DNA of 64,000 bases from Eutrophocola sp964629325 (GTDB lineage Bacteria > Pseudomonadota > Gammaproteobacteria > Pseudomonadales > Pseudohongiellaceae), in the NCBI GenBank assembly GCA_964629325.1, contig CAZVSC010000011.1, positions 1 through 64,000 on the forward strand, written 5' to 3'. The translations under genes and the position numbers were made by a program. Each line of letters begins with the position of its first letter. Position 1 is the stretch's first letter. Under the pieces are notes generated by a model. The model did no database searches. It saw only the letters and a list, made by a program, of their open reading frames with translations, and was not told the origin of the DNA. This document shows positions 26,083-34,003 of this stretch, one piece after another.

Positions 26083-26571
26083 TCAGTTACAGTTCAGTTT
26101 CTCCAGTTGTAACTCGCCGGGATTGCTCATCCCTTCATTTATACACAGATTAAGCCACTCAGCCAGAAAAAGATTCAGTTGCTCCCTCTCGTCGCACTGG
26201 TACATGAACCGGTTCGGCACCGGGTAGGCAGCCTTGAAATAGCGGTGATTCTGGTAGCTGGTCACCTCGGCCGTCTTTGCGTCGTGATACACACGGATTA
26301 TCATCTCCGGCGTCTTGTACATTGACGGGCGTCCTTCCTGCGAATTCAACAACTGCCTGATGCAAATGGTGCTCGTGTACTTGAAGTCTTCCTGGATTTC
26401 GAGGCTGACGAGAATCTGGCCATGCCTGCCCGCCAAACCCGGGCCGGGCAACGCAATCAGGCGTGTGCGTATGCCGCGCGTCTTCCCCAGCAACTTGAGC
26501 AGGCGGATATAGTTGGCATCACACACCGCCATTTGTTCGCTGAGGTCGATTGTATACCTTTTGATTTTCAT
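26083..26571 (-). CDS. yqiB: DUF1249 protein YqiB
   Basis: A 162-residue cytoplasmic protein of DUF1249. It aligns with E. coli YqiB at RYTIDLSEQMAVCDANY, PEMIIRVYHDAKTAEV and FLAEWLNLC. Role unknown; conservation of the gene between nudF and cpdA is the main information. ATG 26571 is preferred to a GTG at 26589. The 3' end is rich in CAGTT repeats that can pair with TAACTGAA just beyond the stop (about 26062-26090). Confidence 0.9.
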   Translation of the reverse strand: MKIKRYTIDLSEQMAVCDANYIRLLKLLGKTRGIRTRLIALPGPGLAGRHGQILVSLEIQEDFKYTSTICIRQLLNSQEGRPSMYKTPEMIIRVYHDAKTAEVTSYQNHRYFKAAYPVPNRFMYQCDEREQLNLFLAEWLNLCINEGMSNPGELQLEKLNCN

Positions 26572-26623
26572 CTTTTCCGGGTTGATCACAATTTCAGCAT
26601 CTTTCCCGATTATACGGGCTCAC

Positions 26624-26651
26624 CTCTTGCCTGCTACCTGCTACCTGCATC
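26624..26651. repeat. 7-mer array over the nudF stop codon
   Basis: CTCTTGC, CTGCTAC, CTGCTAC, CTGCATC run at exact 7-base steps from 26624 to 26651. The first CTA (26634-26636) is the TAG stop of nudF, and the rest encodes its last residues (AGSR). Single-armed. Confidence 0.75.
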
Positions 26652-27314
26652 TGTCAGCATCTTCCTGACTGACCGGTGGTGCAACTGCAACCACTGTAAT
26701 GCGATGAGGCTCATGGCATTGTCGATCATACCACTACCCATGGCTTTTTCAGCATCTTCCCTGTCCATGATGACGACCCGGATATCCTCGTGTTCTTCTT
26801 CCAGGCCAAACACGCTTGCCGTTTCCAGGAGCTCGCCCTGTGCATCCGTACTTACATGCGTGCGCGCATCGAAGATCGCGCAGAACAGGGTCATCATTTC
26901 CGTGCTGCTGCCGGGCGAAAGGTAGTAATTGAACATGGGCAACAGGGTATCGATCCTGACCCCGGCTTCCTCTTGTGCTTCCCTGATTGCCACCGCCGAT
27001 GGTGATTCGTCGGTATCGATAAGACCGGCAACAAGTTCCAGTTTCCAGGGCCCTCCGGGCGATTGCAGGCAACCGACACGAAATTGCTGAACCATCAGCA
27101 CCTTATCCAATTCAGGGTCATATAACAAGACGCCGACTCCCGGCGCCCGCTGCACGATTTCACGCTGTATCGTGTTGCTCCAGCCACCCGTATAAAGCCG
27201 GTGCCGCAGGTGCAGGCGATCGATTTTGAGGAAGCCGGAATAGCATTCGACAGTATCGATAATCTGCACATCGTCCCTGGTAAATTCCGTCGCGGACTGC
27301 TTGCCTGTCGTCAA
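26634..27314 (-). CDS. nudF: ADP-ribose pyrophosphatase
   Basis: A 226-residue Nudix hydrolase that splits ADP-ribose into AMP and ribose 5-phosphate. The Nudix box is GLIDTDESPSAVAIREAQEE followed by AGV, a full G-x5-E-x7-REUxEExGU match. The frame runs from a TTG at 27314 and this start matches the length of E. coli NudF; GGGG lies about nine bases upstream. The ending LQWLQLHHRS is shared with E. coli, after which the extra C-terminal residues derive from a 7-mer array that also provides the stop. Divergent from tolC, as in E. coli. Confidence 0.93.
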   Translation of the reverse strand: MTTGKQSATEFTRDDVQIIDTVECYSGFLKIDRLHLRHRLYTGGWSNTIQREIVQRAPGVGVLLYDPELDKVLMVQQFRVGCLQSPGGPWKLELVAGLIDTDESPSAVAIREAQEEAGVRIDTLLPMFNYYLSPGSSTEMMTLFCAIFDARTHVSTDAQGELLETASVFGLEEEHEDIRVVIMDREDAEKAMGSGMIDNAMSLIALQWLQLHHRSVRKMLTDAGSR

Positions 27315-27587
27315 AATACCACCCCTTATTATGAGGAATTACAGCAGCGTGTCGGCCACATTCGGCACTGTGCCCGGGAAATTGTTTGCTACAATGGCCG
27401 CACTTTTATCCAGCATATATGAGCAGCTGCCTGACGGTACACCTTCTGCCATGTATTTACCCATCGCAATACGATCGGGTTCGAACCCTGAAAGCCGATG
27501 GGCAAAGGATTGCGTATAACCCGACAGTAAAGCAGCCCAGCGAAAGTGATTCGGGACTTCCCGACCTTGACACCGGTGAGAAAAAAA

Positions 27588-27677
27588 ATGAAACTGACTG
27601 ACCAGTCAGTCAACCAGACAATGACTTTCAGGGTTGTGCCCCTTAAAGAATTTACCCCAATATTATCAAATAGTTAG
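27588..27677 (+). CDS. possible 29-codon leader ORF upstream of tolC
   Basis: ATG 27588 to TAG 27677 encodes MKLTDQSVNQTMTFRVVPLK and nine further residues. GGTGAG lies about eight bases upstream. It ends 57 bases before tolC and contains the TetR-like operator. No homologue is known to me; it may be chance. Confidence 0.2.
   Translation: MKLTDQSVNQTMTFRVVPLKEFTPILSNS
27595..27612. promoter_or_regulatory. TetR-type operator candidate upstream of tolC
   Basis: TGACTGAC (27595-27602), a two-base centre, and GTCAGTCA (27605-27612) form a perfect inverted repeat with 8-base arms. The size and the TGAC/GTCA arms are typical of sites bound by TetR/AcrR-family repressors, which often control efflux genes. 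No tetR gene is in the window, so the regulator would act in trans. Confidence 0.5.
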
Positions 27678-27734
27678 AAATTGCCTGAGGCAGGGAGCCC
27701 GCCGGGCGCCAGACTATCGAAAATGGAGAAAACC

Positions 27735-29096
27735 ATGGTAACAGTGAAATTTCGTCATACGCTCAGGCAGATCGCAGGGACCCTGTCGCTGGCCGTGCTG
27801 GCTTTGCCTTTCAGCACGGCACGGGCTGATGACCTCGCCCAGATCTTTGAGCTGGCCGCGGCCAATGATCCGGAGATCCGCCAGGCCAGGGCCAATTACA
27901 ATGCCGCCCACACCACCATCGACCAGGGTCGCTCATTCCTGCTGCCCCGGATTACGGTCAATGGCTCCTCTTCACGTGATACTGCAGGCCCGGCCGAAAA
28001 CACCCCGTTCGGCAACGCCCACAGCTTCGGCAACGGTTTCAATACCAAGGGCTACAACCTGAGCATCAGCCAGGCCCTCGTCAATTTCGAGGCCTGGTAT
28101 GCCTTCCAGTCAGCCAAGGCCTCTGACCTGCAGGCTGCCGCCAACCTGGCGCAAGCCGAGCAGCAGCTTATCCTGAAAGTGGCCTCGGCTTATTTCAACG
28201 TCCTGCGTTCGCAGGACAACCTCGCCACCTTCCGTGCGGAAGAGGAGGCCGCCGCCCAGGTACTGGAACAAACCCGGGAGCGTTTCGAAGTCGGCCTGAT
28301 CCCGATCACCGACGTCTATGACAGCCAGGCCAACCATGACCTGGCCCGGGTGAACCGGCTGGTCGAGGAAAACAACCTGAACCAGGCTTTCGAAGCACTC
28401 GGCGCGATCACTGGCCAGGGCCATGATGCCCTGGAATCGTTAAGCACCCAATTCCCGATCGAGTCGCTCAACCCCGCCAGCCTGAACGAGTGGGTCAGCC
28501 TTGCCATGGGCAACAACCTGGCTATCAAGGCAGCGGAATTCGACCTGGAGTCCAAACAGGAAGATGCCCGGTCGGCACGGGCTGCCATGTTCCCGACCAT
28601 CGACGTCACCGCCGGTTACGGCTGGAACCAGTCCGCCAACCCCTTCAGCTTCTTCCCGGCCATCGCGTCCGAGCGTACCAACATCACGCTGAACTTTTCC
28701 TATCCCCTGTTTGCCGGCGGCCTGAACGCAGCCCGCAAGCGCCAGGCCTACTACACACGCGATGCCAGCGAGGAAGCCCTGCTGAAAACCCAGCGCGACA
28801 GCACCCAGAGTACCCGCAACAATTACCGTAGCGTGGAAACCGACGTGCTTGCCGTGCAGGCTCGCGCGCAGGCGATCATCTCTGCGGAAAGCGCTCTGGA
28901 AGCCACAGAAGTCGGTGCCGAAGTGGGAACCCGTAACGTGGTCGACGTGGTGCTGGCCCAGCGCACGCTGTTCCAGGCCAGGCGCGATTACGCCAATGCC
29001 CGCTACAACTACGTGATCAACACGCTGAACCTGAAGCAGTCCGCCGGCATCCTGAGCCCGCAGGACATCATCGACCTGAACGAATGGCTTGAATAA
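27735..29096 (+). CDS. tolC: outer membrane efflux channel TolC
   Basis: A 453-residue TolC/OEP family protein with a signal peptide ending near STARAD, followed by two OEP repeats rich in Gln, Ala and coiled coil. It forms the trimeric outer-membrane and periplasmic duct used by RND and ABC exporters. ATG 27735 is favoured because GGAGA lies six bases before it; ATG 27723 overlaps that site. Position opposite nudF matches E. coli. The upstream TetR-like operator suggests efflux-linked control. The terminator-like stem after it serves the convergent waaA. Confidence 0.94.
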   Translation: MVTVKFRHTLRQIAGTLSLAVLALPFSTARADDLAQIFELAAANDPEIRQARANYNAAHTTIDQGRSFLLPRITVNGSSSRDTAGPAENTPFGNAHSFGNGFNTKGYNLSISQALVNFEAWYAFQSAKASDLQAAANLAQAEQQLILKVASAYFNVLRSQDNLATFRAEEEAAAQVLEQTRERFEVGLIPITDVYDSQANHDLARVNRLVEENNLNQAFEALGAITGQGHDALESLSTQFPIESLNPASLNEWVSLAMGNNLAIKAAEFDLESKQEDARSARAAMFPTIDVTAGYGWNQSANPFSFFPAIASERTNITLNFSYPLFAGGLNAARKRQAYYTRDASEEALLKTQRDSTQSTRNNYRSVETDVLAVQARAQAIISAESALEATEVGAEVGTRNVVDVVLAQRTLFQARRDYANARYNYVINTLNLKQSAGILSPQDIIDLNEWLE

Positions 29097-29125
29097 AAAG
29101 CCCGCAGAACCTGCCTCAGCGGGCT
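29092..29125 (-). terminator. Rho-independent terminator of waaA
   Basis: On the minus strand AGCCCGC, a 13-base loop and GCGGGCT are followed by TTTTTATT. The waaA stop codon (29116-29118) is inside the structure, and the T-tract overlaps the end of tolC. Confidence 0.75.
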
Positions 29126-30402
29126 GACCCGAGCAGTCCGCTGAGCACGGCCAGATTCCTGGCCGTGGCGCCCTGGTTGGCTGCGACCACGGAACGGGCG
29201 GCCTCCCCCATCACCTGTTGCCGTGAAGGATTATCCAGCAGCGCTTTCACCACAGCGGCTAGCTCTGCCGCATCGGCAACCACCAGCATGCCCTGCACGG
29301 CAACCATGGCTTCACTGACTGCCTGGAAATTATAGCGGGAGGGCCCCGTGATCACAGGCAGGCCGATCGCGGCCGGTTCGATAATGTTCTGGCACCCGGT
29401 GTTGACCAGGGAGCCGCCGACAAAAGCGATGTCTGCCAGCCCGAAGTAGTATTGCATTTCCCCCATGGAATCCCCGATCAACACCTGCTGTTCAGGCAAA
29501 GCGATCCGGTCCCGGCTGCGCCTGGCGATACTGAAGCCTTTTTTTCCGGCCATGGCGGCCACGGCGTCAAAACGTTCCGGGTGCCGCGGCACCAGTACCA
29601 GGAGCAGGTCCGGCCGCTCAGCCACAAGGGTGCCGAACGCCTGCAGGATCTTTTCTTCCTCGGCTTCACCGTCGAGGGTGCGGGTACTGGCGGCGATGAG
29701 CACCGGGCGACCAGCCATGGCTTGCTTGTCCTGCCGGGCCTGCACCAGCATGTCAGCATCCAGCATCATGTCGTATTTCATGCTGCCGGCAATCTCGACC
29801 TTTGCGGGCGGCAAGCCGAGTGCGACCAGCCTTTCACGGTCATGCTGTGACTGTGCCGTGACGGCATCGAAACTTTTCAGCATTTCCTCCGCCAGTTTGT
29901 GCATGCGTTGATAATTGCCCTGCGATTTTTCCGACAGGCGTGCATTGGCCAGCATCAACCTGACGCCACGCACCGCGCAGCAGTGAACCAGATTGGGCCA
30001 CCATTCCGTTTCCATGATGACCAGCAGGCGCGGTGCAAAGCGATCCAGGAAACGATTCACTGCACCCGGATAATCATACGGCAGGTAAACGTGCTGCACG
30101 GTGTCGCCCAGCATCGCCGGTACGCGCGCCGAACCTGTCGGCGTGGTCGTGGTGACAAGAATTTCGAGTGCAGGATCGTGCGCCTGCAGTTTCCGGATAA
30201 GCGGCACCGCCGCATGCACTTCCCCAACGGAGACTGTGTGGAAAACGACATCGACCCGACGCAGCGGCAAATCACCATAGAAGGCAAAACGCTCCGCCCA
30301 GCGCTTGCGGTAATCGGGCGCGCGCAGGGACCGCCACAGCAGCCTGAGCAGGAGCGCGGGCGTGGCCAGGTAAAACAGCACGGAATAGATGAAACGGTTC
30401 AC
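29116..30402 (-). CDS. waaA: 3-deoxy-D-manno-octulosonic acid transferase
   Basis: A 428-residue GT30 inner-membrane enzyme adding Kdo to lipid IVA. The N-terminus is the usual membrane-associated segment; FHTVSVGEVHAAVPL, TTTTPTGSARV and VGGSLVNTGCQNIIEPAA are characteristic. Start is a GTG at 30402. Length is typical of a bifunctional enzyme. It stands at the left edge of the LPS region; hldE and the lpxL-like gene follow after two unrelated-looking oxidoreductase genes. Confidence 0.95.
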   Translation of the reverse strand: MNRFIYSVLFYLATPALLLRLLWRSLRAPDYRKRWAERFAFYGDLPLRRVDVVFHTVSVGEVHAAVPLIRKLQAHDPALEILVTTTTPTGSARVPAMLGDTVQHVYLPYDYPGAVNRFLDRFAPRLLVIMETEWWPNLVHCCAVRGVRLMLANARLSEKSQGNYQRMHKLAEEMLKSFDAVTAQSQHDRERLVALGLPPAKVEIAGSMKYDMMLDADMLVQARQDKQAMAGRPVLIAASTRTLDGEAEEEKILQAFGTLVAERPDLLLVLVPRHPERFDAVAAMAGKKGFSIARRSRDRIALPEQQVLIGDSMGEMQYYFGLADIAFVGGSLVNTGCQNIIEPAAIGLPVITGPSRYNFQAVSEAMVAVQGMLVVADAAELAAVVKALLDNPSRQQVMGEAARSVVAANQGATARNLAVLSGLLGSAR

Positions 30403-30517
30403 TCGTACTTCTTGTTAACTACAGGTGCTAACGACAGTTTGATGTTTTTTAAGCCGGGGATTTCCGGTTTCTGCTGGTTTATACTGTCACGCTTTCCTGT
30501 GACGCACAAACTTCGCA

Positions 30518-31705
30518 ATGGTTGAAATCCTGAAAACAGATGCGCTGATTTTTGGCGGCGGAGTGGCCGGCCTCTGGCTGCTCAATCGCCTGCGCAGCGC
30601 AGGCTACAGCGCCTGGTTGCTGGAAAGCGGCAGCCTGGGCCAGGGCCAGAGCGTTGCCAGCCAGGGCATCATCCACAGCGGCCTCAAGTACATCAATGAC
30701 GGCACCCTGAACCGCTCCGCAACCACGGTCTCGGACATGCCCGGTCTCTGGCGCAGCTGCCTTCAGGGCCAGGGCGACGTGGACCTGCAGGGAACCCGCG
30801 TCCTGTCGGATGACTATTACATGCTGCCGCGCAATTCCCTGCGTGCACGGCTGCTGTCCTTCCTTGGCAGCAAGGCGCTGGCGTCAAAAACAAAACGTCT
30901 GGCGCCGGATGAATTCCCGGCCTTCTTCCAGGGCAACGTCAAAGGGCCGATGTACCGCATCGACGATTTTGTCATCGACGTGCCCTCGCTCCTGACCATA
31001 CTTTGCAGCCGGCAGCAGGAGAGCGTGTTCAGCATCGACTGGAACGAGGCACGCCTCGAAAGAGGCGATAACGGCGCCATCTCCGGACTGGTGTTCAATG
31101 ACGGCACATGCATCGAGGCGCAGCAGTACATCAGCTGCTGCGGTGGCGGTACCGAATCCCTGCTGCGCCAGAGCGGTCTCGATGCTGCCCCCATGCAGCG
31201 TCGCCCGCTGCAGCAGGTCATGGTGCGTCACCGGCACACCGGGCCCGTTTACGTACACTGTGTCTCGAGCAGCATCGACCTGACTCCCGAGCTGACTATC
31301 ACCACCCACAGCAACAAGGCCGGCCAGCCGGTCTGGTACCTCGGCGGCCGGCTGGCCGAAGACGGCGCGGGCATGAACGCGAACAACCTGATCGACAGGG
31401 CCCGGCGCACACTGACCGACCTCTTTCCCTGGTGTGATTTCGACGGCGCCGAATGGGCCACCCTGGAAATCGATCGTGCGGAAGCAAAGCAGGCCGATGG
31501 TCGGCGCCCCGAAGATGCCAGCCTGGTGACCCACTTGAACCTGGCAGTATGCTGGCCGACGAAACTGACCCTGGCCCCCGCCCTGGCGGATAAAGTACTG
31601 GCGCATTTCCAGGCGCAGGGTATTGCCCCGTCACCGCAAACCGGTGCGGCCCCGCGGTTCCTTTCCAGCCCGCGAGTGGCGGCAACACCCTGGGAGAACC
31701 TGTAG
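30518..31705 (+). CDS. FAD-dependent oxidoreductase (DAO fold)
   Basis: A 395-residue flavoprotein. The dinucleotide-binding motif GGGVAGLWLLNRLRSAG is at about residues 13-29, preceded by a beta strand; SQGIIHSGLKY resembles the second FAD motif of L-2-hydroxyglutarate or glycerol-3-phosphate oxidase-type proteins. Substrate unknown. It is followed after two bases by an aldo/keto reductase gene, so the two are surely co-transcribed. This pair between waaA and hldE is not part of any LPS pathway I know, and could act on a sugar or hydroxy acid. Confidence 0.82.
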   Translation: MVEILKTDALIFGGGVAGLWLLNRLRSAGYSAWLLESGSLGQGQSVASQGIIHSGLKYINDGTLNRSATTVSDMPGLWRSCLQGQGDVDLQGTRVLSDDYYMLPRNSLRARLLSFLGSKALASKTKRLAPDEFPAFFQGNVKGPMYRIDDFVIDVPSLLTILCSRQQESVFSIDWNEARLERGDNGAISGLVFNDGTCIEAQQYISCCGGGTESLLRQSGLDAAPMQRRPLQQVMVRHRHTGPVYVHCVSSSIDLTPELTITTHSNKAGQPVWYLGGRLAEDGAGMNANNLIDRARRTLTDLFPWCDFDGAEWATLEIDRAEAKQADGRRPEDASLVTHLNLAVCWPTKLTLAPALADKVLAHFQAQGIAPSPQTGAAPRFLSSPRVAATPWENL

Positions 31706-31707
31706 CC

Positions 31708-32469
31708 ATGGGTTTTTCCAGAACCATTCCAGGCACCGACCTGCACGTATCCGCCATCGGCCTGGGCACCGTCAAACTGGGACGCGACCAGGGCGTGAAA
31801 TACCCCGACGCTTTCACCATACCGGATGATGCCGCTGTCACCCGTTTGCTCGACCAGGCGCGGGACTGCGGAATCAACCTGCTCGATACTGCACCGGCTT
31901 ACGGCAACAGCGAGCAGCGTCTCGGCAAACTGCTTGCCAACCGGCAGGACTGGGTCATCGCCACCAAGACCGGTGAGGAATTCGAGAACGGTGTTTCCCG
32001 TTTCGATTTTTCCGCCGCCCATACCCGCAAGAGTATCGAGCGCAGCCTGAAACGCCTGAACACCGACTACCTGGATATCGTGCTCATCCATTCCGATGGC
32101 AATGATGAAGCCATTCTGCAAGAGGGTGATTGCGTGCAGGCACTGCAGGATTTGCAGAACGAAGGACTGGTCCGCACCATCGGCATGTCGACCAAGACCA
32201 TCGCCGGGGGAATCATGGCCGCATCCCTGCTCGACATCGTCATGATCACCTGGAACCTGGAGCAGCGTGATGAAGCGGTGCTCGCGTATGCGCGGGAAAA
32301 CAACAAGGGGATACTGGTCAAAAAGGGCCTGATGAGCGGCCATGCGGGTTCGGTGGAAGACAGCATGCAGTTGCTGATGCAGACGCCGGGCATCCAGTCC
32401 GCAATTATCGGCACCATCACCCCGGAGCACCTGGCGGAAAATACCAGGCTCGCGAAGCAGTTTGCCTGA
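31708..32469 (+). CDS. aldo/keto reductase
   Basis: A 253-residue TIM-barrel oxidoreductase. Tetrad residues are visible: D in NLLDTAPAYGNSE with Y, and K in VIATKTG, and then DYLDIVLIHSDG carries the His. The protein is shorter than most members (about 280-330), missing part of the C-terminal cofactor loop. It is two bases downstream of the FAD oxidoreductase gene. Substrate unknown; convergent with hldE. Confidence 0.85.
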   Translation: MGFSRTIPGTDLHVSAIGLGTVKLGRDQGVKYPDAFTIPDDAAVTRLLDQARDCGINLLDTAPAYGNSEQRLGKLLANRQDWVIATKTGEEFENGVSRFDFSAAHTRKSIERSLKRLNTDYLDIVLIHSDGNDEAILQEGDCVQALQDLQNEGLVRTIGMSTKTIAGGIMAASLLDIVMITWNLEQRDEAVLAYARENNKGILVKKGLMSGHAGSVEDSMQLLMQTPGIQSAIIGTITPEHLAENTRLAKQFA

Positions 32470-32479
32470 AAAATCAGGA

Positions 32480-33904
32480 TTACTTGTTCTTGATCTTGTC
32501 GACGATTGCCGAAGTCGAACAGTTGTCGAGGAACGACAGGACCTTCACTTCGCCGCCATAGCCCTGCACGATGTCGGCGCCCACTACTTCGCCGATGCCG
32601 TAGTCGCCGCCCTTGACCAGGCAGTCCGGCTTGATGACTTCAAGCAGCGCTTCTGGCGTATCTTCTGAAAACGATACGACCCAGTCCACGGCTTCGAGCC
32701 CTGCGACAACAGCCATGCGCCGGTCGATCGGATTGATGGGACGTCCCGCGCCTTTCAGCCGTTTCACCGAATCGTCGTCATTGATCGCGACGATCAGGCG
32801 GTCACCCAGCTTGCGCGCCTCCTTGAGGTAGCCGACATGCCCGGCATGGATGATATCGAAGCAGCCGTTGGTGAAGGCGACCTTTTCGCCGTGCGAGCGG
32901 GCATCGGCAACGGCGATGGCCAGCTGTTCGCGGGTCATGACACCGCGATCGGAGCCGCCGTCACGCTGCACTTCCCGGCGCAGCTCGGGGCCGCTGATGG
33001 CCACCGTGCCGACTCGCGTGACGGCAAGGCCGGCAGCAATGTTCGACAGCGCCACCGCTTCGGGCAATGCGGCGCCGGCAGCCAGCGCTGTGCCAAGCAC
33101 CGAAATGACCGTGTCGCCTGCGCCCGTGACGTCATAGACATCGCGCGCACGTGCAGGGATATGCAGTTCAGGCTCACTGGCGCGTATCAGGCTCATGCCA
33201 TGTTCACCGCGGGTAACCAGGAGGGCCTCGAGTGAAAGCGTTTCGAGCAGCTGCCGGCCTTTTGCAACCAGCTCTTCCTCGCTCGCGCATTCGCCAACAA
33301 CCTGTTCGAATTCACTCAGGTTGGGGGTCAGCAACGTCGCACCCCTGTAGCGCGAGAAATCCGTGCCCTTCGGATCGACGAGGACTTTAACGCCGGCCTT
33401 GACTGCAGCGCTGATCAGTTCACTGACACCAGCCAGTGCACCCTTGGCGTAATCGGACACGATGAGGATATCGGTATCGGCCAGCAGTTTGCTGGCCCGC
33501 CTGTTCACTGCCGCCGCATGTTCGGGTTCGAATTTTTCCTCGAAGTCCAGGCGGATCAGCTGCTGGTGCCGGCTCACCACGCGCAGCTTGGTGATGGTCG
33601 GCTTGCCGGGCACCTTTTCGAAATCGCAAAGCACGCCTGCGGCCGCGAGGCGCGCCTGCAGCCCAAGACCGGCTTCATCATCCCCCACCAGGCCCACGAG
33701 GGTGGCAGCACCACCCAGTGCGGCGATATTCAGCGCCACGTTGCCGGCGCCACCGGGACTGTCTTCAGTGCTGCCGACCCTGACCACGGGTACGGGTGCT
33801 TCGGGGGAAATTCGCGAGGTGCTGCCTTGCCAGTAGCGGTCAAGCATGACATCGCCAACCACGAGTACACGTGCGGAATCAAACTTGGGAATATCGAGAT
33901 TCAT
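32480..33904 (-). CDS. hldE: bifunctional heptose 7-phosphate kinase / heptose 1-phosphate adenylyltransferase
   Basis: About 474 residues, the E. coli length. The N-terminal PfkB-type kinase has GGAGNVALNIAALGG and the catalytic GAGDTV near residue 266; the C-terminal nucleotidyltransferase has FTNGCFDIIHAGH with the HxGH motif. It makes ADP-heptose for the LPS inner core, supplying WaaF and the heptose phosphorylated by WaaP, all encoded nearby. ATG 33904 and an in-frame GTG at 33916 are both possible; neither has a good ribosome site. The short gap to the divergent lpxL-type gene must hold both promoters. Confidence 0.95.
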   Translation of the reverse strand: MNLDIPKFDSARVLVVGDVMLDRYWQGSTSRISPEAPVPVVRVGSTEDSPGGAGNVALNIAALGGAATLVGLVGDDEAGLGLQARLAAAGVLCDFEKVPGKPTITKLRVVSRHQQLIRLDFEEKFEPEHAAAVNRRASKLLADTDILIVSDYAKGALAGVSELISAAVKAGVKVLVDPKGTDFSRYRGATLLTPNLSEFEQVVGECASEEELVAKGRQLLETLSLEALLVTRGEHGMSLIRASEPELHIPARARDVYDVTGAGDTVISVLGTALAAGAALPEAVALSNIAAGLAVTRVGTVAISGPELRREVQRDGGSDRGVMTREQLAIAVADARSHGEKVAFTNGCFDIIHAGHVGYLKEARKLGDRLIVAINDDDSVKRLKGAGRPINPIDRRMAVVAGLEAVDWVVSFSEDTPEALLEVIKPDCLVKGGDYGIGEVVGADIVQGYGGEVKVLSFLDNCSTSAIVDKIKNK

Positions 33905-34003
33905 CAGGAGTAACACGGCCCGGATTTGAAGTGGCCGCTATCATACCATAGCCGATGCCCGTTGCTGATTCTGTTACAATGCGGCTCAAATTCCAGAGCG
34001 CCG

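Larger units (their letters stand above)
27315..27734. promoter_or_regulatory. nudF/tolC divergent regulatory gap
   Basis: This 420-base gap has no convincing gene. It contains CCCATCG/CGATGGG inverted arms (about 27457-27463 and 27495-27501) enclosing a perfect GGGTTCGAACCC palindrome, a TATAAC hexamer at 27515-27520 that may be a -10, a TetR-type operator at 27595-27612, and a 29-codon ORF with weak support at 27588-27677. Confidence 0.5.

Noticed and set aside
27478..27500. GGGTTCGAACCC resembles the T-arm of a tRNA.
   Set aside because: No acceptor, D or anticodon stems fit the preceding 60 bases and no CCA follows; it is a palindrome in the tolC promoter region.
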